Below are positions 1 through 8,883 of a stretch of 64,000 nt of DNA, piece after piece. This DNA is from Pseudomonas coleopterorum. GTDB lineage: Bacteria > Pseudomonadota > Gammaproteobacteria > Pseudomonadales > Pseudomonadaceae. The notes under the pieces were generated by a model. It saw nothing but the letters and a program-made list of their open reading frames with translations, searched no databases and was not told the DNA's origin. The DNA lies in the NCBI RefSeq assembly GCF_900105555.1, contig NZ_FNTZ01000001.1, positions 434,001 to 498,000 of the forward strand, in the 5' to 3' direction. Position 1 is the stretch's first letter, and each line of letters starts with the position of its first letter. The translations under genes and the position numbers were made by a program.

Positions 1-1
1 C

Positions 2-1063
2 GAAGAGATCCGCGACAAGGTGCCAGGCTTCACCGGAGTGATTTCCGACCTCGGCGGGCCGACCGCGAACATGTACCGCATCGCCTGCAAGAGCCCGGAA
101 ATCGAATCCGCGTGCCGCAAGCCGTCGTGCGTGTTCCCGGGGATCTGCCCGAACCTCAATACCGACCACTCATCCTTGATCCAGCTGTACCGCAGCGCGC
201 GGGCACTGCCGGGCGTGAAGAAGATCCTCATCGCCTCGGGCCTGCGCTATGACCTGGCGGTCGAGTCGCCGGAGTACGTGAAGGAGCTGGTGACGCACCA
301 TGTCGGCGGTTACCTGAAGATCGCCCCGGAGCATACCGAGGAAGGTCCGCTGAACCAGATGATGAAGCCGGGCATCGGCTCTTATGATCGGTTCAAGCGC
401 ATGTTCGAGAAGTTCTCGAAAGAGGCGGGCAAGGAGCAATACCTGATCCCGTACTTCATCGCCGCCCACCCGGGCACCACCGATGAAGACATGATGAACC
501 TGGCGCTGTGGCTCAAGGGCAACGGTTTCCGCGCCGACCAGGTGCAGGCGTTCTACCCCTCGCCAATGGCGTCGGCGACTGCCATGTACCACTCGGGCAA
601 GAACCCGCTGCGCAAGGTCACCTACAAAAGCGACAACCTGACCATCGTCAAGAGCGAGGAGCAGCGCCGTCTGCACAAGGCGTTCCTGCGCTATCACGAT
701 CCCAAGGGCTGGCCGATGCTGCGCGAGGCGCTGGAGCGCATGGGCCGTGCGGACCTGATCGGGCCGGGGAAAAACCAGCTGATTCCGTTACACCAGCCGG
801 CTACCGACACCTACCAGAGTGCACGGCGCAAGAACTCCACGCCTGCGGGCAGCCACAAGGTGGCCAAGGAAACGCGCATCCTGACCCAGCACACCGGTTT
901 GCCGCCGCGCGCCAGCGACGGCTCCAAGCCGTGGGACAAGCGCGAGCAGGCCAAGGCCGCCGCCGAAGCCCGCAGCAAGCAGGCCGCCAAGGACCGTCAG
1001 CAGGCGGCCAAGCCGGGCAAGGGCAAGAAGAAGCCGACGCGCCAGCCCGTACTGCCGCGCTGA
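2..1063 (+). CDS. ygiQ: YgiQ family radical SAM protein, 3' part
   Basis: This is the C-terminal 353 residues of a YgiQ-type protein; the 5' part, with the radical SAM cysteine cluster, lies outside the window, and the frame is open from base 2. Visible family features are the GGPTANMY segment, a cysteine-rich stretch ([15 protein letters not shown]) and a lysine/alanine/glutamine-rich basic tail typical of YgiQ. The radical SAM superfamily uses S-adenosylmethionine and an Fe-S cluster, but the substrate of YgiQ is unknown. The next gene is convergent. Family assignment is firm; function is not. Confidence 0.9.
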   Translation, partial: EEIRDKVPGFTGVISDLGGPTANMYRIACKSPEIESACRKPSCVFPGICPNLNTDHSSLIQLYRSARALPGVKKILIASGLRYDLAVESPEYVKELVTHHVGGYLKIAPEHTEEGPLNQMMKPGIGSYDRFKRMFEKFSKEAGKEQYLIPYFIAAHPGTTDEDMMNLALWLKGNGFRADQVQAFYPSPMASATAMYHSGKNPLRKVTYKSDNLTIVKSEEQRRLHKAFLRYHDPKGWPMLREALERMGRADLIGPGKNQLIPLHQPATDTYQSARRKNSTPAGSHKVAKETRILTQHTGLPPRASDGSKPWDKREQAKAAAEARSKQAAKDRQQAAKPGKGKKKPTRQPVLPR

Positions 1064-1118
1064 GACGTCGTCGCCCCTGGACTGCAACCGCGCAGCCCAG
1101 GGGGGATGCCGACATTTT

Positions 1119-2162
1119 TCAGCTGGCCACGCCCACCACATGGCTGGCAGGAATGTCACCCTTCACATAGAACACCTCGGCTTCCTGATGCACGCTGATA
1201 TTGTCTGCGGCCTTCAGTACAGTGGCACGCGTGACTTTCTTGGCCAATATCAAGCGCTCGGCATCTGTGAGCAGAATGTCGCTGACGGTGCGGTAGGCCT
1301 TCGGGTCATGGGTGGTATCGATCTCGAACACCGGAGCCCCTCGGCCCTTGGCAAATTTGCTGGCGACTGCCTTGTTGGCGCTCAGTGATAGAACCTCGCC
1401 GGCGCTGCCACCCTGACGGGCGGTGTGTTTGATGATCGCCGCCAGGTAGTCGTCGCCCTCCAGGCGTCCGCCCGGGGCCCGCTGCAGGCCCGTCTGAGCG
1501 ACCTCCTGCACCGTGTTGCCCTGATGGCCGCGAAAGATGCGCTCGGGAACCGGAAAATCGCTGGCCCGGATTTCGGCAGTGCTCTGGACCTGGCCGATGG
1601 CTCGCGCTGTACTATTGGCGCGTTGCTGCAACAGGCTTTCCAGAAACGACAACTCGGCTCCGCTGCTAAACGGCTTACGTGGTGCTCGGTTGGCAATAGC
1701 CTGACCGGCCAGATCTTCCCTTGCTCGAATTGCCCCAGTATTGCGCAGGCGGTTGACCGCGTTCATCAGTTTTTGACTGGGTTTGAACCCGCCACTCGTC
1801 GCTGACGGTTTGATCGCCGCGGCCGATGGCTTCACCGGGATGCCTGGGCGCAGGGAGGTGGGCCGTGCAGAAGGGCGGAAAGCGCTGGGCCGTGCGGTCA
1901 CGCGACCCACGTGAGCTCCAGGCCCGGAGCCAAGCAGGCTGAGCGCCACTTCCAGAGCGATATCGGCGAAGTCGGGAGGGGCCGGCTCGCCCTCATCGAT
2001 TGGGATATCGGCATCGCTGACCGGGTCCAGGCCGGTGCGCCATTTGTAATGTTCCCGCTGGTAATCCTGCCACGTGCCGCGGGTATCGAACTGCGGCTCC
2101 TGACGTGCCGCTTGCGGGGTGGGCAGCGGTTCGAATTCAGGCGTTTGGTCGTTTGTGCTCAT
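1119..2162 (-). CDS. Putative R-S-E class ADP-ribosyltransferase toxin/effector
   Basis: 347 residues. The start is the ATG at 2162, which has AAGGAG just upstream; a longer open frame runs to 2252 without a ribosome site. There is no signal peptide. The N-terminal 200 residues are polar, with a Pro/Ser-rich linker at about 90-125. The C-terminal 140 residues look like an arginine-type mono-ADP-ribosyltransferase fold: RIFRGH with Arg211, LSLSANKAVASKFA with Ser259/Ser261 in the STS position, and QEAEVFYVKGDIP with Glu327-x-Glu329. That order (R, S-x-S, E-x-E followed by a GxIP strand) matches pierisin/cholera-type enzymes. The assignment is by motif reading only. No immunity gene is visible beside it, so a host-directed effector is as likely as an antibacterial toxin. 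Confidence 0.6.
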   Translation of the reverse strand: MSTNDQTPEFEPLPTPQAARQEPQFDTRGTWQDYQREHYKWRTGLDPVSDADIPIDEGEPAPPDFADIALEVALSLLGSGPGAHVGRVTARPSAFRPSARPTSLRPGIPVKPSAAAIKPSATSGGFKPSQKLMNAVNRLRNTGAIRAREDLAGQAIANRAPRKPFSSGAELSFLESLLQQRANSTARAIGQVQSTAEIRASDFPVPERIFRGHQGNTVQEVAQTGLQRAPGGRLEGDDYLAAIIKHTARQGGSAGEVLSLSANKAVASKFAKGRGAPVFEIDTTHDPKAYRTVSDILLTDAERLILAKKVTRATVLKAADNISVHQEAEVFYVKGDIPASHVVGVAS

Positions 2163-2396
2163 TTGAATGCTCCTTGATGAATTAAGCATCCAATCTAGAG
2201 TTGCCCCGTTACGGCATCGCCATACATGTTTAGCGCAAGACGGCATGCTCAATGTGTGCGACGCTGCTACAACCGTGGGGGGTGCAGAGCCCTTCGGGCC
2301 TGGTTGACTGGCACGCCAGAGGCAATCGCCACAACCGGGTCAATGGCATACGTCTTGCGCGTTAACCCCAATGCCCAGGCTCGCAGGAGGCACGCC

Positions 2397-4748
2397 GTGT
2401 CGATTCATGTCGCACTGAACCATGTCACCCATTACCGCTATGACCGCGAAATCGAAATCGGCCCTCAGGTGGTGCGTCTGCGCCCGGCGCCGCATAGTCG
2501 TACGCGGGTGCTTTCCTACGCACTGAGGGTCTTGCCAGCGCAGCATTTCATCAATTGGCAACAGGACCCGCAGGGCAACTACCTGGCCCGCCTGGTGTTT
2601 CCGGAAAAGGCTACGCAATTGCGCATCGAGGTGGATCTGGTTGCCGAAATCGCGGTGTTCAATCCCTTCGATTTCTTTCTCGAACCGCACGCGCAGCGCA
2701 TTCCCTTTGCCTACACCCATGAAGAGCAGCACGAGTTGGCTCCCTACCTGGAAACCTTGGCCCTGACGCCCCGGTTCGAGGCGTACCTGAACGGCATCGA
2801 CCGCACGCCGATCCCCAGTATCGATTTCCTGGTCAGGCTCAATCAGCAGCTCAGCCAGGACATTCGCTACCTGCTGCGCATGGAGCCAGGCGTGCAGACG
2901 CCCGAGCACACCCTGATGACCGGTGCCGGTTCGTGCCGCGACTCTGCCTGGCTGCTGGTGCAGCTGATGCGCCGGTTGGGGATTGCGGCGCGCTTCGTGT
3001 CCGGCTACCTGATTCAGATGGTGGCCGACGAGCAGGCGCTGGACGGCCCGTCCGGTACCGAGGTCGACTTCACCGACCTGCATGCCTGGTGCGAGGTGTA
3101 CCTGCCCGGTGCGGGCTGGATCGGTCTGGACGCCACCTCCGGCTTGTTCGCAGGCGAGGGCCATATCCCTTTGGCGTGCAGCCCCGAGCCCTCGTCGGCA
3201 GCGCCCATCAGCGGGCGACTGGAGCCGTGCGAGGTGACGTTTTCGCACCGGATGTCGGTGCAGCGCATCTGGCAGACGCCGCGTGTCACCTGGCCGGTCA
3301 GCGAGCCGCAGTGGGCGGACATGCAGGCGTTGGGGCAGCGGCTCGATGCCGATCTGCAGGCGCTGGATGTGCGCCTGGGCATCGGTAGCGAGCCGACCTT
3401 CGTGGCCATTGAGGGCGCAGGTGTCGCGCCGCAGGAAGCTGAAAACGATCTGTCTTCGAGCCGGTTCGAAAGCACTTCGATGCCGGGCGTATTCAAAGTC
3501 CAATTGCTGCCGGCGAAGCAGTGGGCGCAGTCGGTCGAGCAAGTCGATGACCTCTACGAGCAAGCCCGGCAGAGCCGTCTGGGAACCCAGCGGTTCAGGG
3601 TGGACGGCCGGCAAATGGGCACCGGTGCGGGCAATGCGCTGCTGCTCGGTGGGGAGACTGCCGAGGATTCGCCGTTCCTGCGTCGGCCCGATCTGCTGCG
3701 CAGTCTGATCGGTTACTGGCATGACCACCCGGCGTTGACCTACCTGTTCAGTGGCATGGCTTGGCCAATCCCGCGAGTGGACGAGACCCGTGGCGATGCA
3801 TTGTACGAACTGGAAATTGCCCTGTCGCAGTTGCCCGAACCCGGTACGCCATGCCCGCCAGGGTTGATCGACCGCCTGTTGCGCCCGCTGCTCGTGGATG
3901 TCGCCGGTGACCCGGATCGTGCACAGTTCTGCATCGTCGAGTTGCAGGGCGATGGCCCCGGCGAACATCAGGGACTGCTGCGGCTGCAGGGGTTCGAGAT
4001 GCCACCCCATGCGCGGATGAACCTGGCGCTGCAGTTACTGCTGCGCTGCCTGGTCGCACGTTTCTGGCGCACGCCCTACGCGCCGGCGAGGTTGACCCGC
4101 TGGGGCGCGCAACTGCACGACCGTTTCATGCTGCCGTATTTCATCGAGCGTGATTTCGCCGAGGTGCTCGACGATCTCGACGCGGCGGGCTATGCAGTGG
4201 ACAGCCAATGGTTCGCTGCGCAACAGGCATTTCGCTTTCCCACGATCGGTGACTACGCGGTGGCCGGCATCGAACTGGAATTGCGCCACGCGCTGGAGCC
4301 TGGCCCTGCGCGCGGCAGTGCCAGTGACGCGCTGGAACGTCTGCAGGTGCGGGTCAATGGCTGGCTGTCGGATCGTTACCGACTGGCCGTCAACGGTCGC
4401 CCCTTGCCGCTGACCGCGACCGGGCGCGCCGGCGAGTTCGTTGCCGGTGTGCGCTACCGCGCCTGGCAGCCCGTTCATGACGAGCATGCCACTGGCCAGC
4501 CCGATGTGCCCTTGACCTTCGACATCGTCGACACCTGGACCCAGCGCTCGCTGGGCGGGTGCCAGTACCACGCGGCTCATCCCGGCGGTCGCAATTACGA
4601 GAGCCTTCCGGTGAATGCCAACGAAGCGGAGAGCAGGCGTCTGGCGCGGTTTGCCCGGATCGGCCACAGCCCTGGTCCACTGGTGCTGCCACCGCTCAAG
4701 GTCGACGATGACTGGCCGATGACCCTGGACATGCGCCGCCGCCCATAA
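2397..4748 (+). CDS. Transglutaminase-like / DUF2126 amidoligase protein, internally shortened
   Basis: 783 residues. The start is the GTG at 2397 behind a perfect AGGAGG; the open frame extends upstream without a ribosome site. The N-terminal half is a cytoplasmic transglutaminase-like cysteine peptidase with the triad Cys180 (GAGSCRD), His229 (DLHAW) and Asp245 (GLDATSG). After LGIGSEPTFV (about 327-336), the usual start of the DUF2126 putative amidoligase domain, the sequence goes within about 25 residues to FKVQLLPAKQW and then follows the family to the end (LGGETAEDSPFLRRPDLLRS, FEMPPHARMNLALQLLLR). Family members are usually near 1,100 residues, so roughly 300 residues of the ligase domain seem to be missing. 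First gene of a three-gene cluster. Confidence 0.85.
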   Translation: MSIHVALNHVTHYRYDREIEIGPQVVRLRPAPHSRTRVLSYALRVLPAQHFINWQQDPQGNYLARLVFPEKATQLRIEVDLVAEIAVFNPFDFFLEPHAQRIPFAYTHEEQHELAPYLETLALTPRFEAYLNGIDRTPIPSIDFLVRLNQQLSQDIRYLLRMEPGVQTPEHTLMTGAGSCRDSAWLLVQLMRRLGIAARFVSGYLIQMVADEQALDGPSGTEVDFTDLHAWCEVYLPGAGWIGLDATSGLFAGEGHIPLACSPEPSSAAPISGRLEPCEVTFSHRMSVQRIWQTPRVTWPVSEPQWADMQALGQRLDADLQALDVRLGIGSEPTFVAIEGAGVAPQEAENDLSSSRFESTSMPGVFKVQLLPAKQWAQSVEQVDDLYEQARQSRLGTQRFRVDGRQMGTGAGNALLLGGETAEDSPFLRRPDLLRSLIGYWHDHPALTYLFSGMAWPIPRVDETRGDALYELEIALSQLPEPGTPCPPGLIDRLLRPLLVDVAGDPDRAQFCIVELQGDGPGEHQGLLRLQGFEMPPHARMNLALQLLLRCLVARFWRTPYAPARLTRWGAQLHDRFMLPYFIERDFAEVLDDLDAAGYAVDSQWFAAQQAFRFPTIGDYAVAGIELELRHALEPGPARGSASDALERLQVRVNGWLSDRYRLAVNGRPLPLTATGRAGEFVAGVRYRAWQPVHDEHATGQPDVPLTFDIVDTWTQRSLGGCQYHAAHPGGRNYESLPVNANEAESRRLARFARIGHSPGPLVLPPLKVDDDWPMTLDMRRRP

Positions 4749-4832
4749 GCTGAAGTGCGACCCCTGGACGGTATCCGTGCACCGTTCAGGCTGCGATAAT
4801 CGCTTCTTTCAACGCTGCTTCCGAGCTTCGCC

Positions 4833-7319
4833 ATGTCCGACCTGCTTGACCGATACTCGCTGTCCGGCGGGTCCTATCATGAAATGCTCGAAGCCGATGG
4901 CGGCGTGCGGCCGCACTGGCAGCGCATGTTCGAGCAGCTGCAACGCAGCGCCCCCGGCCAGTTGTCGCAGCGCCAGGCCTCGTTGGCGCGGCAGATTCAG
5001 GAAAACGGCGTCACTTACAACGTCTATGCCGACCCCAAGGGTGCCGATCGGCCGTGGGAGCTGGACCTGCTGCCGCACATCATTCCTGCCCACGAGTGGC
5101 GTCAGGTGGCCGCCGGCATCGCCCAGCGGGCACGCCTGCTCAATGCCGTGCTGGCCGACGTCTACGGTCCGCAGACGCTCATCGCCGAGGGCCTGTTGCC
5201 CGCCGAGCTGATCTTCGGGCACAACAACTACCTGTGGCCGTGCCAAGGCGTGCAGCCCCCGCTGGGTACGTTCCTGCACCTGTATGCCGCGGACCTGGCT
5301 CGCACGCCCGATGGACGCTGGTGGGTCACCGCCGACCGCACCCAGGCGCCTTCCGGCGCCGGCTATGCGCTGGAAAACCGCATGAGCCTGTCGCGGACCT
5401 TCCCCGAGCTGTATCGCGACCTCAAGGTCGAGCACATGGCCAGTTTCTTCCGGACCGTGCAGGACACCATGAGCCGCCTGGCACCCAGCGGCCACGAAGC
5501 ACCCCTGGTAGTGCTGCTGACACCGGGACGTTTCAACGAGAGCTACTTCGAGCATCTGTACCTGGCGCGGCAGCTGGGCTATCCGCTGGTCGAGGGCAGT
5601 GACCTGACCGTGCGCGAAGCCACGGTGTACCTGAAGACCTTGAGCGGCCTGCGCCGGGTGCACGCGATCATGCGGCGGCTGGACGACGATTTCTGCGATC
5701 CACTGGAATTGCGCACCGACTCGGCCCTGGGCGTGCCCGGTCTGCTGGACGCGGTACGCCAGGGCAATGTGATGGTGGCCAATGCCTTGGGCAGCGGCGT
5801 GCTCGAATCGCCCGGGTTGCTGGGCTTTCTGCCCAGGATCTGTGAACGCCTGTTCGGTGAACGCTTGATCCTGCCTTCGATCGCCACCTGGTGGTGCGGC
5901 GAGCCGCCAGTGCTGGCACAGGCCCTCGAGCGACTCGACGAGTTGGTGATCAAGCCAGCGTTTCCCTCGCAGAATTTTGGCCCGGTGTTCGGCCGGGATC
6001 TGAACGAGGCGCAGCGCCAGGCGTTGACCGAGCGCATTCAGGCGCGGCCCTATGCCTACGTGGCTCAGGAAATGGCCCAGTTGTCCCAGGCGCCGGTCTG
6101 GCATTGCCAGGGCAACGACCTGCAGCCGCGGGCGATCGGCATGCGCGTGTTCGCCGTTGCCGCTGCCGACGGTTACCGGGTCTTGCCGGGTGGCCTGACC
6201 CGCGTGGCGACGGACGCCGATGCCGACGTGGTGTCGATGCAGCATGGCGGTGCCAGCAAGGACACCTGGGTGCTGGGCGAGCACGCCCCGGTCGGCGAGC
6301 AGTGGCGCGCGCAGCGGACCATCGGTGCGCACGACCTGGTGCGCATGGATCCCTACCTGCCGTCGCGGGTGGTGGAAAACCTGTTCTGGTTCGGTCGTTA
6401 CTGTGAGCGTTGCGACGGTAACGCGCGACTGCTGCGGATCATTCTTGGCCGCTACCTGGATGGCGATGATCCCCAGGCGTTGCAGGCTGCGGTCGACCTG
6501 GCCGAGAAGCTCAACCTGCTGCCCGAAGAGGGCGACCTGCGCGAGCGCCTGCTGACGGCGCTGCGCGGTGAAGACTGGGCGTTCAGCCTGCGCGCCAACC
6601 TGCAGCGTCTGCAGTGGGCGGCGTTTCAGGTCCGCGGCAAGCTGTCGCGAGAAAACTGGCAGGCGCTGGGCGAGCTGCAGCGCGAGTCTCTGGCCCTGGA
6701 CGCCGAAGTGCCGGACCTGGGTGAGCTGTTCGATTTTCTCAACCGGCTGGTGATGAACCTGGCCGCGTTGTCCGGCTTCGCCCTGGATGACATGACCCGT
6801 GACGAAGGCTGGCGTTTCCTGATGATCGGACGGCGCATCGAACGCCTGCAGTTCCTCAGCAACGGCCTGTCGGCGTTCATCGCCGGCGATGCGGTGGACG
6901 ATCAGGCGGGCCTGGACTGGCTGCTCGAACTGGGCAACAGCAGCATTACCTATCGCTCGCGCTACCTGGCCGTGCCGCAGTTGATCCCGGTGCTCGATCT
7001 GCTCCTGCTCGACGCCCAGAACCCTCATGCCGTGCTGTTCCAGCTCAAGCTGGTGGCGCGCGCCGTACGCCGTCTGAGCGTCGAATTCGACATGCCGGTG
7101 GATCACGCCCTTGAGCCGCTCATCGAGCGCGTGACCCGCTTCGATCTGGGCACTCTGGAAAACGCACTGTTCGGTGAGGCCAGCGTGCGCGACGTGCTCG
7201 ATGGCCTGCGCGGTTTGCTGGAGGACATCGCCAGCGTCAGCGTGCAGGTCTCGGACCGTCTGGCGTTGCGCCATTTCGTCCATGTCGATGATGTCAGCCA
7301 GCAAACGGTGTCGGTGTGA
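4833..7319 (+). CDS. Circularly permuted ATP-grasp / alpha-E domain fusion protein
   Basis: 828 residues. The first roughly 480 residues match the circularly permuted type 2 ATP-grasp family (MLEADGGVRPHW near the start, VYADPKGADRPWELDLLPHI, then FNESYFEHLYLA). From about residue 506 (LPSRVVENLFWFGRYCER) the alpha-E helical domain follows to the end. These domains are separate genes in many bacteria and fused here. ATP-grasp enzymes form carboxylate-amine bonds, and with transglutaminase-like neighbours they are thought to build and remove a peptide or amide tag. The substrate is unknown. The stop overlaps the next gene's start (TGATG), showing translational coupling. Confidence 0.9.
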   Translation: MSDLLDRYSLSGGSYHEMLEADGGVRPHWQRMFEQLQRSAPGQLSQRQASLARQIQENGVTYNVYADPKGADRPWELDLLPHIIPAHEWRQVAAGIAQRARLLNAVLADVYGPQTLIAEGLLPAELIFGHNNYLWPCQGVQPPLGTFLHLYAADLARTPDGRWWVTADRTQAPSGAGYALENRMSLSRTFPELYRDLKVEHMASFFRTVQDTMSRLAPSGHEAPLVVLLTPGRFNESYFEHLYLARQLGYPLVEGSDLTVREATVYLKTLSGLRRVHAIMRRLDDDFCDPLELRTDSALGVPGLLDAVRQGNVMVANALGSGVLESPGLLGFLPRICERLFGERLILPSIATWWCGEPPVLAQALERLDELVIKPAFPSQNFGPVFGRDLNEAQRQALTERIQARPYAYVAQEMAQLSQAPVWHCQGNDLQPRAIGMRVFAVAAADGYRVLPGGLTRVATDADADVVSMQHGGASKDTWVLGEHAPVGEQWRAQRTIGAHDLVRMDPYLPSRVVENLFWFGRYCERCDGNARLLRIILGRYLDGDDPQALQAAVDLAEKLNLLPEEGDLRERLLTALRGEDWAFSLRANLQRLQWAAFQVRGKLSRENWQALGELQRESLALDAEVPDLGELFDFLNRLVMNLAALSGFALDDMTRDEGWRFLMIGRRIERLQFLSNGLSAFIAGDAVDDQAGLDWLLELGNSSITYRSRYLAVPQLIPVLDLLLLDAQNPHAVLFQLKLVARAVRRLSVEFDMPVDHALEPLIERVTRFDLGTLENALFGEASVRDVLDGLRGLLEDIASVSVQVSDRLALRHFVHVDDVSQQTVSV

Positions 7320-8209
7320 TGAGCGCGCATTACCAGATCGTCCACGACACCCGTTACTGCTACGACAGTCCGGTCTCGCTGGCCAAGCAGCTGGCGCACC
7401 TGTGGCCCAGGCCCTGTGCCTGGCAGCGCTGTCACCAGCAGACGCTGGCGATCAGTCCCGAGCCGACCCGGCGCACCGACGAACTCGACGTGTTCGGCAA
7501 TCCGCTGACGCGGTTGGCCTTCGAGCGCCCTCATGACGAGCTCAAGGTTGGGGCTCGGCTGCATGTCGAGGTGCTGCCGCGCACGCCGCTGGAGTTTGCC
7601 CTCTCGCCGAGCTGGGAACTCACCCGTGATGCCCTGTGCTACAGCGGCCAGGCCGTGGGGGTGGATGTGCTGCAAGCCTGTCGCTACCGCTTCGAATCCC
7701 CTTACGTGCGCCTGAAGAAGAGCTTCGTGGCCTTCTCCGCGAGCTGTTTTCCGCCAGGTCGGCCGATGCTGGAGGGCGCGCAGGCGTTGATGCAGAAGAT
7801 CTTCGGCGAGTTCACCTTCGATGCCACGGCCACCCAGGTGGCAACCCCGCTGGTCGAGGTCCTGGAAAACCGTCGTGGCGTGTGTCAGGACTTCGCACAC
7901 CTGATGCTGGCCTGCCTGCGCTCGCGCGGCCTGGCGGCGCGCTACGTCAGCGGTTACCTGCTGACCCAGCCGCCGCCAGGGCAACCGCGGATGATCGGTG
8001 CAGATGCCTCGCACGCCTGGGTGTCGGTGTTCTGTCCGGTGTTGGGTTGGGTCGACTTCGACCCGACCAACAATGTCCAGCCGGGTCTGGAACACATCAC
8101 CCTGGCCTGGGGCCGTGATTTCAGCGATGTGTCGCCGCTGCGCGGGGTGATCCTAGGCGGAGGCGGGCACGATCCCGAGGTGCGTGTGACTGTCCTGCCG
8201 ATGGCGTGA
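7319..8209 (+). CDS. Transglutaminase-like cysteine peptidase
   Basis: 296 residues, starting at the ATG that overlaps the previous stop codon. The N-terminal 90 residues form the beta-strand domain typical of bacterial transglutaminase-like proteins (HYQIVHDTRYCYDSPV). The catalytic triad is intact: Cys189 in RRGVCQDFAHL, His232 in ASHAWVSVF and Asp248 in VDFDPTNN. There is no signal peptide, so it probably acts in the cytoplasm. It is the third gene of the cluster; having two transglutaminase-like proteins around one ATP-grasp ligase is the usual arrangement. Its biochemical role is unknown; by family it should cleave or rearrange amide bonds. Confidence 0.9.
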   Translation: MSAHYQIVHDTRYCYDSPVSLAKQLAHLWPRPCAWQRCHQQTLAISPEPTRRTDELDVFGNPLTRLAFERPHDELKVGARLHVEVLPRTPLEFALSPSWELTRDALCYSGQAVGVDVLQACRYRFESPYVRLKKSFVAFSASCFPPGRPMLEGAQALMQKIFGEFTFDATATQVATPLVEVLENRRGVCQDFAHLMLACLRSRGLAARYVSGYLLTQPPPGQPRMIGADASHAWVSVFCPVLGWVDFDPTNNVQPGLEHITLAWGRDFSDVSPLRGVILGGGGHDPEVRVTVLPMA

Positions 8210-8314
8210 GCCGAATCTTTACAGCGAATGTCTGAGTGCTGGCAGATAGCTGCAGTGTACGGTCAATCATGAAATGATGGCCGCCGTAGCCTTTCCCCCT
8301 GCCTGGAGACTCAC

Positions 8315-8764
8315 ATGTTCGCAAAAGCTGTAGCGGTATCGGTGCTCGCGTTGGCCAGCGGTCAGTTGCTGGCGGCCGAGTGTTCGACCACCGTTGATTC
8401 GACCGACCAGATGACCTTCGGCACCAAGGCCATCGAGATCAGCAAGAGCTGCAAGACCTTCACCGTCAACCTGACCCACTCCGGCAGCCTGCCCAAGGAA
8501 GTCATGGGGCATAACTGGGTGTTGAGCAAGGAAGAGGATGCACGTGGCATCGCCATGGACGGCATGAGTGCCGGTATCGACAACAGCTACCTGAAGAAAG
8601 GCGACGAGCGCGTAATCGCGTACACCAAGGTCATCGGTGTCGGGGAGAAGGATTCGGTGTCGTTCGACGTGTCGAAACTGTCCGCCGAGCAGAAGTACCT
8701 GTTCTTCTGCTCGTTCCCCGGTCATTTGGCCATGATGAAGGGGGCGGTGACGTTGGTCGATTGA
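8315..8764 (+). CDS. azu: Azurin, periplasmic blue copper protein
   Basis: 149 residues with a 20-residue signal peptide (cleavage after QLLA) and a 129-residue mature protein. Mature numbering gives every azurin landmark: Cys3-Cys26 disulfide, His46 in MGHNW, Cys112 and His117 in CSFPGH, and Met121 in LAMMK as the axial copper ligand. It carries single electrons in the periplasm between cytochromes and terminal reductases or during redox stress. It is a single-gene unit followed by an inverted REP pair that probably ends the transcript. I could not find a convincing ANR box in the short upstream region. Confidence 0.98.
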   Translation: MFAKAVAVSVLALASGQLLAAECSTTVDSTDQMTFGTKAIEISKSCKTFTVNLTHSGSLPKEVMGHNWVLSKEEDARGIAMDGMSAGIDNSYLKKGDERVIAYTKVIGVGEKDSVSFDVSKLSAEQKYLFFCSFPGHLAMMKGAVTLVD

Positions 8765-8788
8765 GGCAATGCCTGACGCCTGCGCAAT

Positions 8789-8883
8789 CCCTGTAGCAGC
8801 GGCGCGAGCCGCGTCGACGGTATCTGAATCAGCGTGATCTACCGCGTCGTCCTTGACGCGGCTCGCGCCGCTGCTACAGGGGG
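8789..8883. repeat. REP family A inverted pair
   Basis: Two copies of the core CTGTAGCAGCGGCGC / AGCCGCGTC face each other (8789-8815 and 8855-8883) with about 39 bases between them. They lie between the convergent azu and pncB genes and should fold into a long hairpin. The right-hand copy contains the TAG stop codon of pncB (complement of 8874-8876). Confidence 0.9.

Noticed and set aside
4809..7304. An 831-residue open frame antisense to the ATP-grasp gene
   Set aside because: Shadow frame; it lacks recognisable domains while the sense strand matches a family over its full length.
8210..8314. Possible ANR (TTGAT-N4-ATCAA) site upstream of azurin
   Set aside because: Only TCAATCATGAAATGAT-like sequence occurs; neither half site has the right spacing or sequence.
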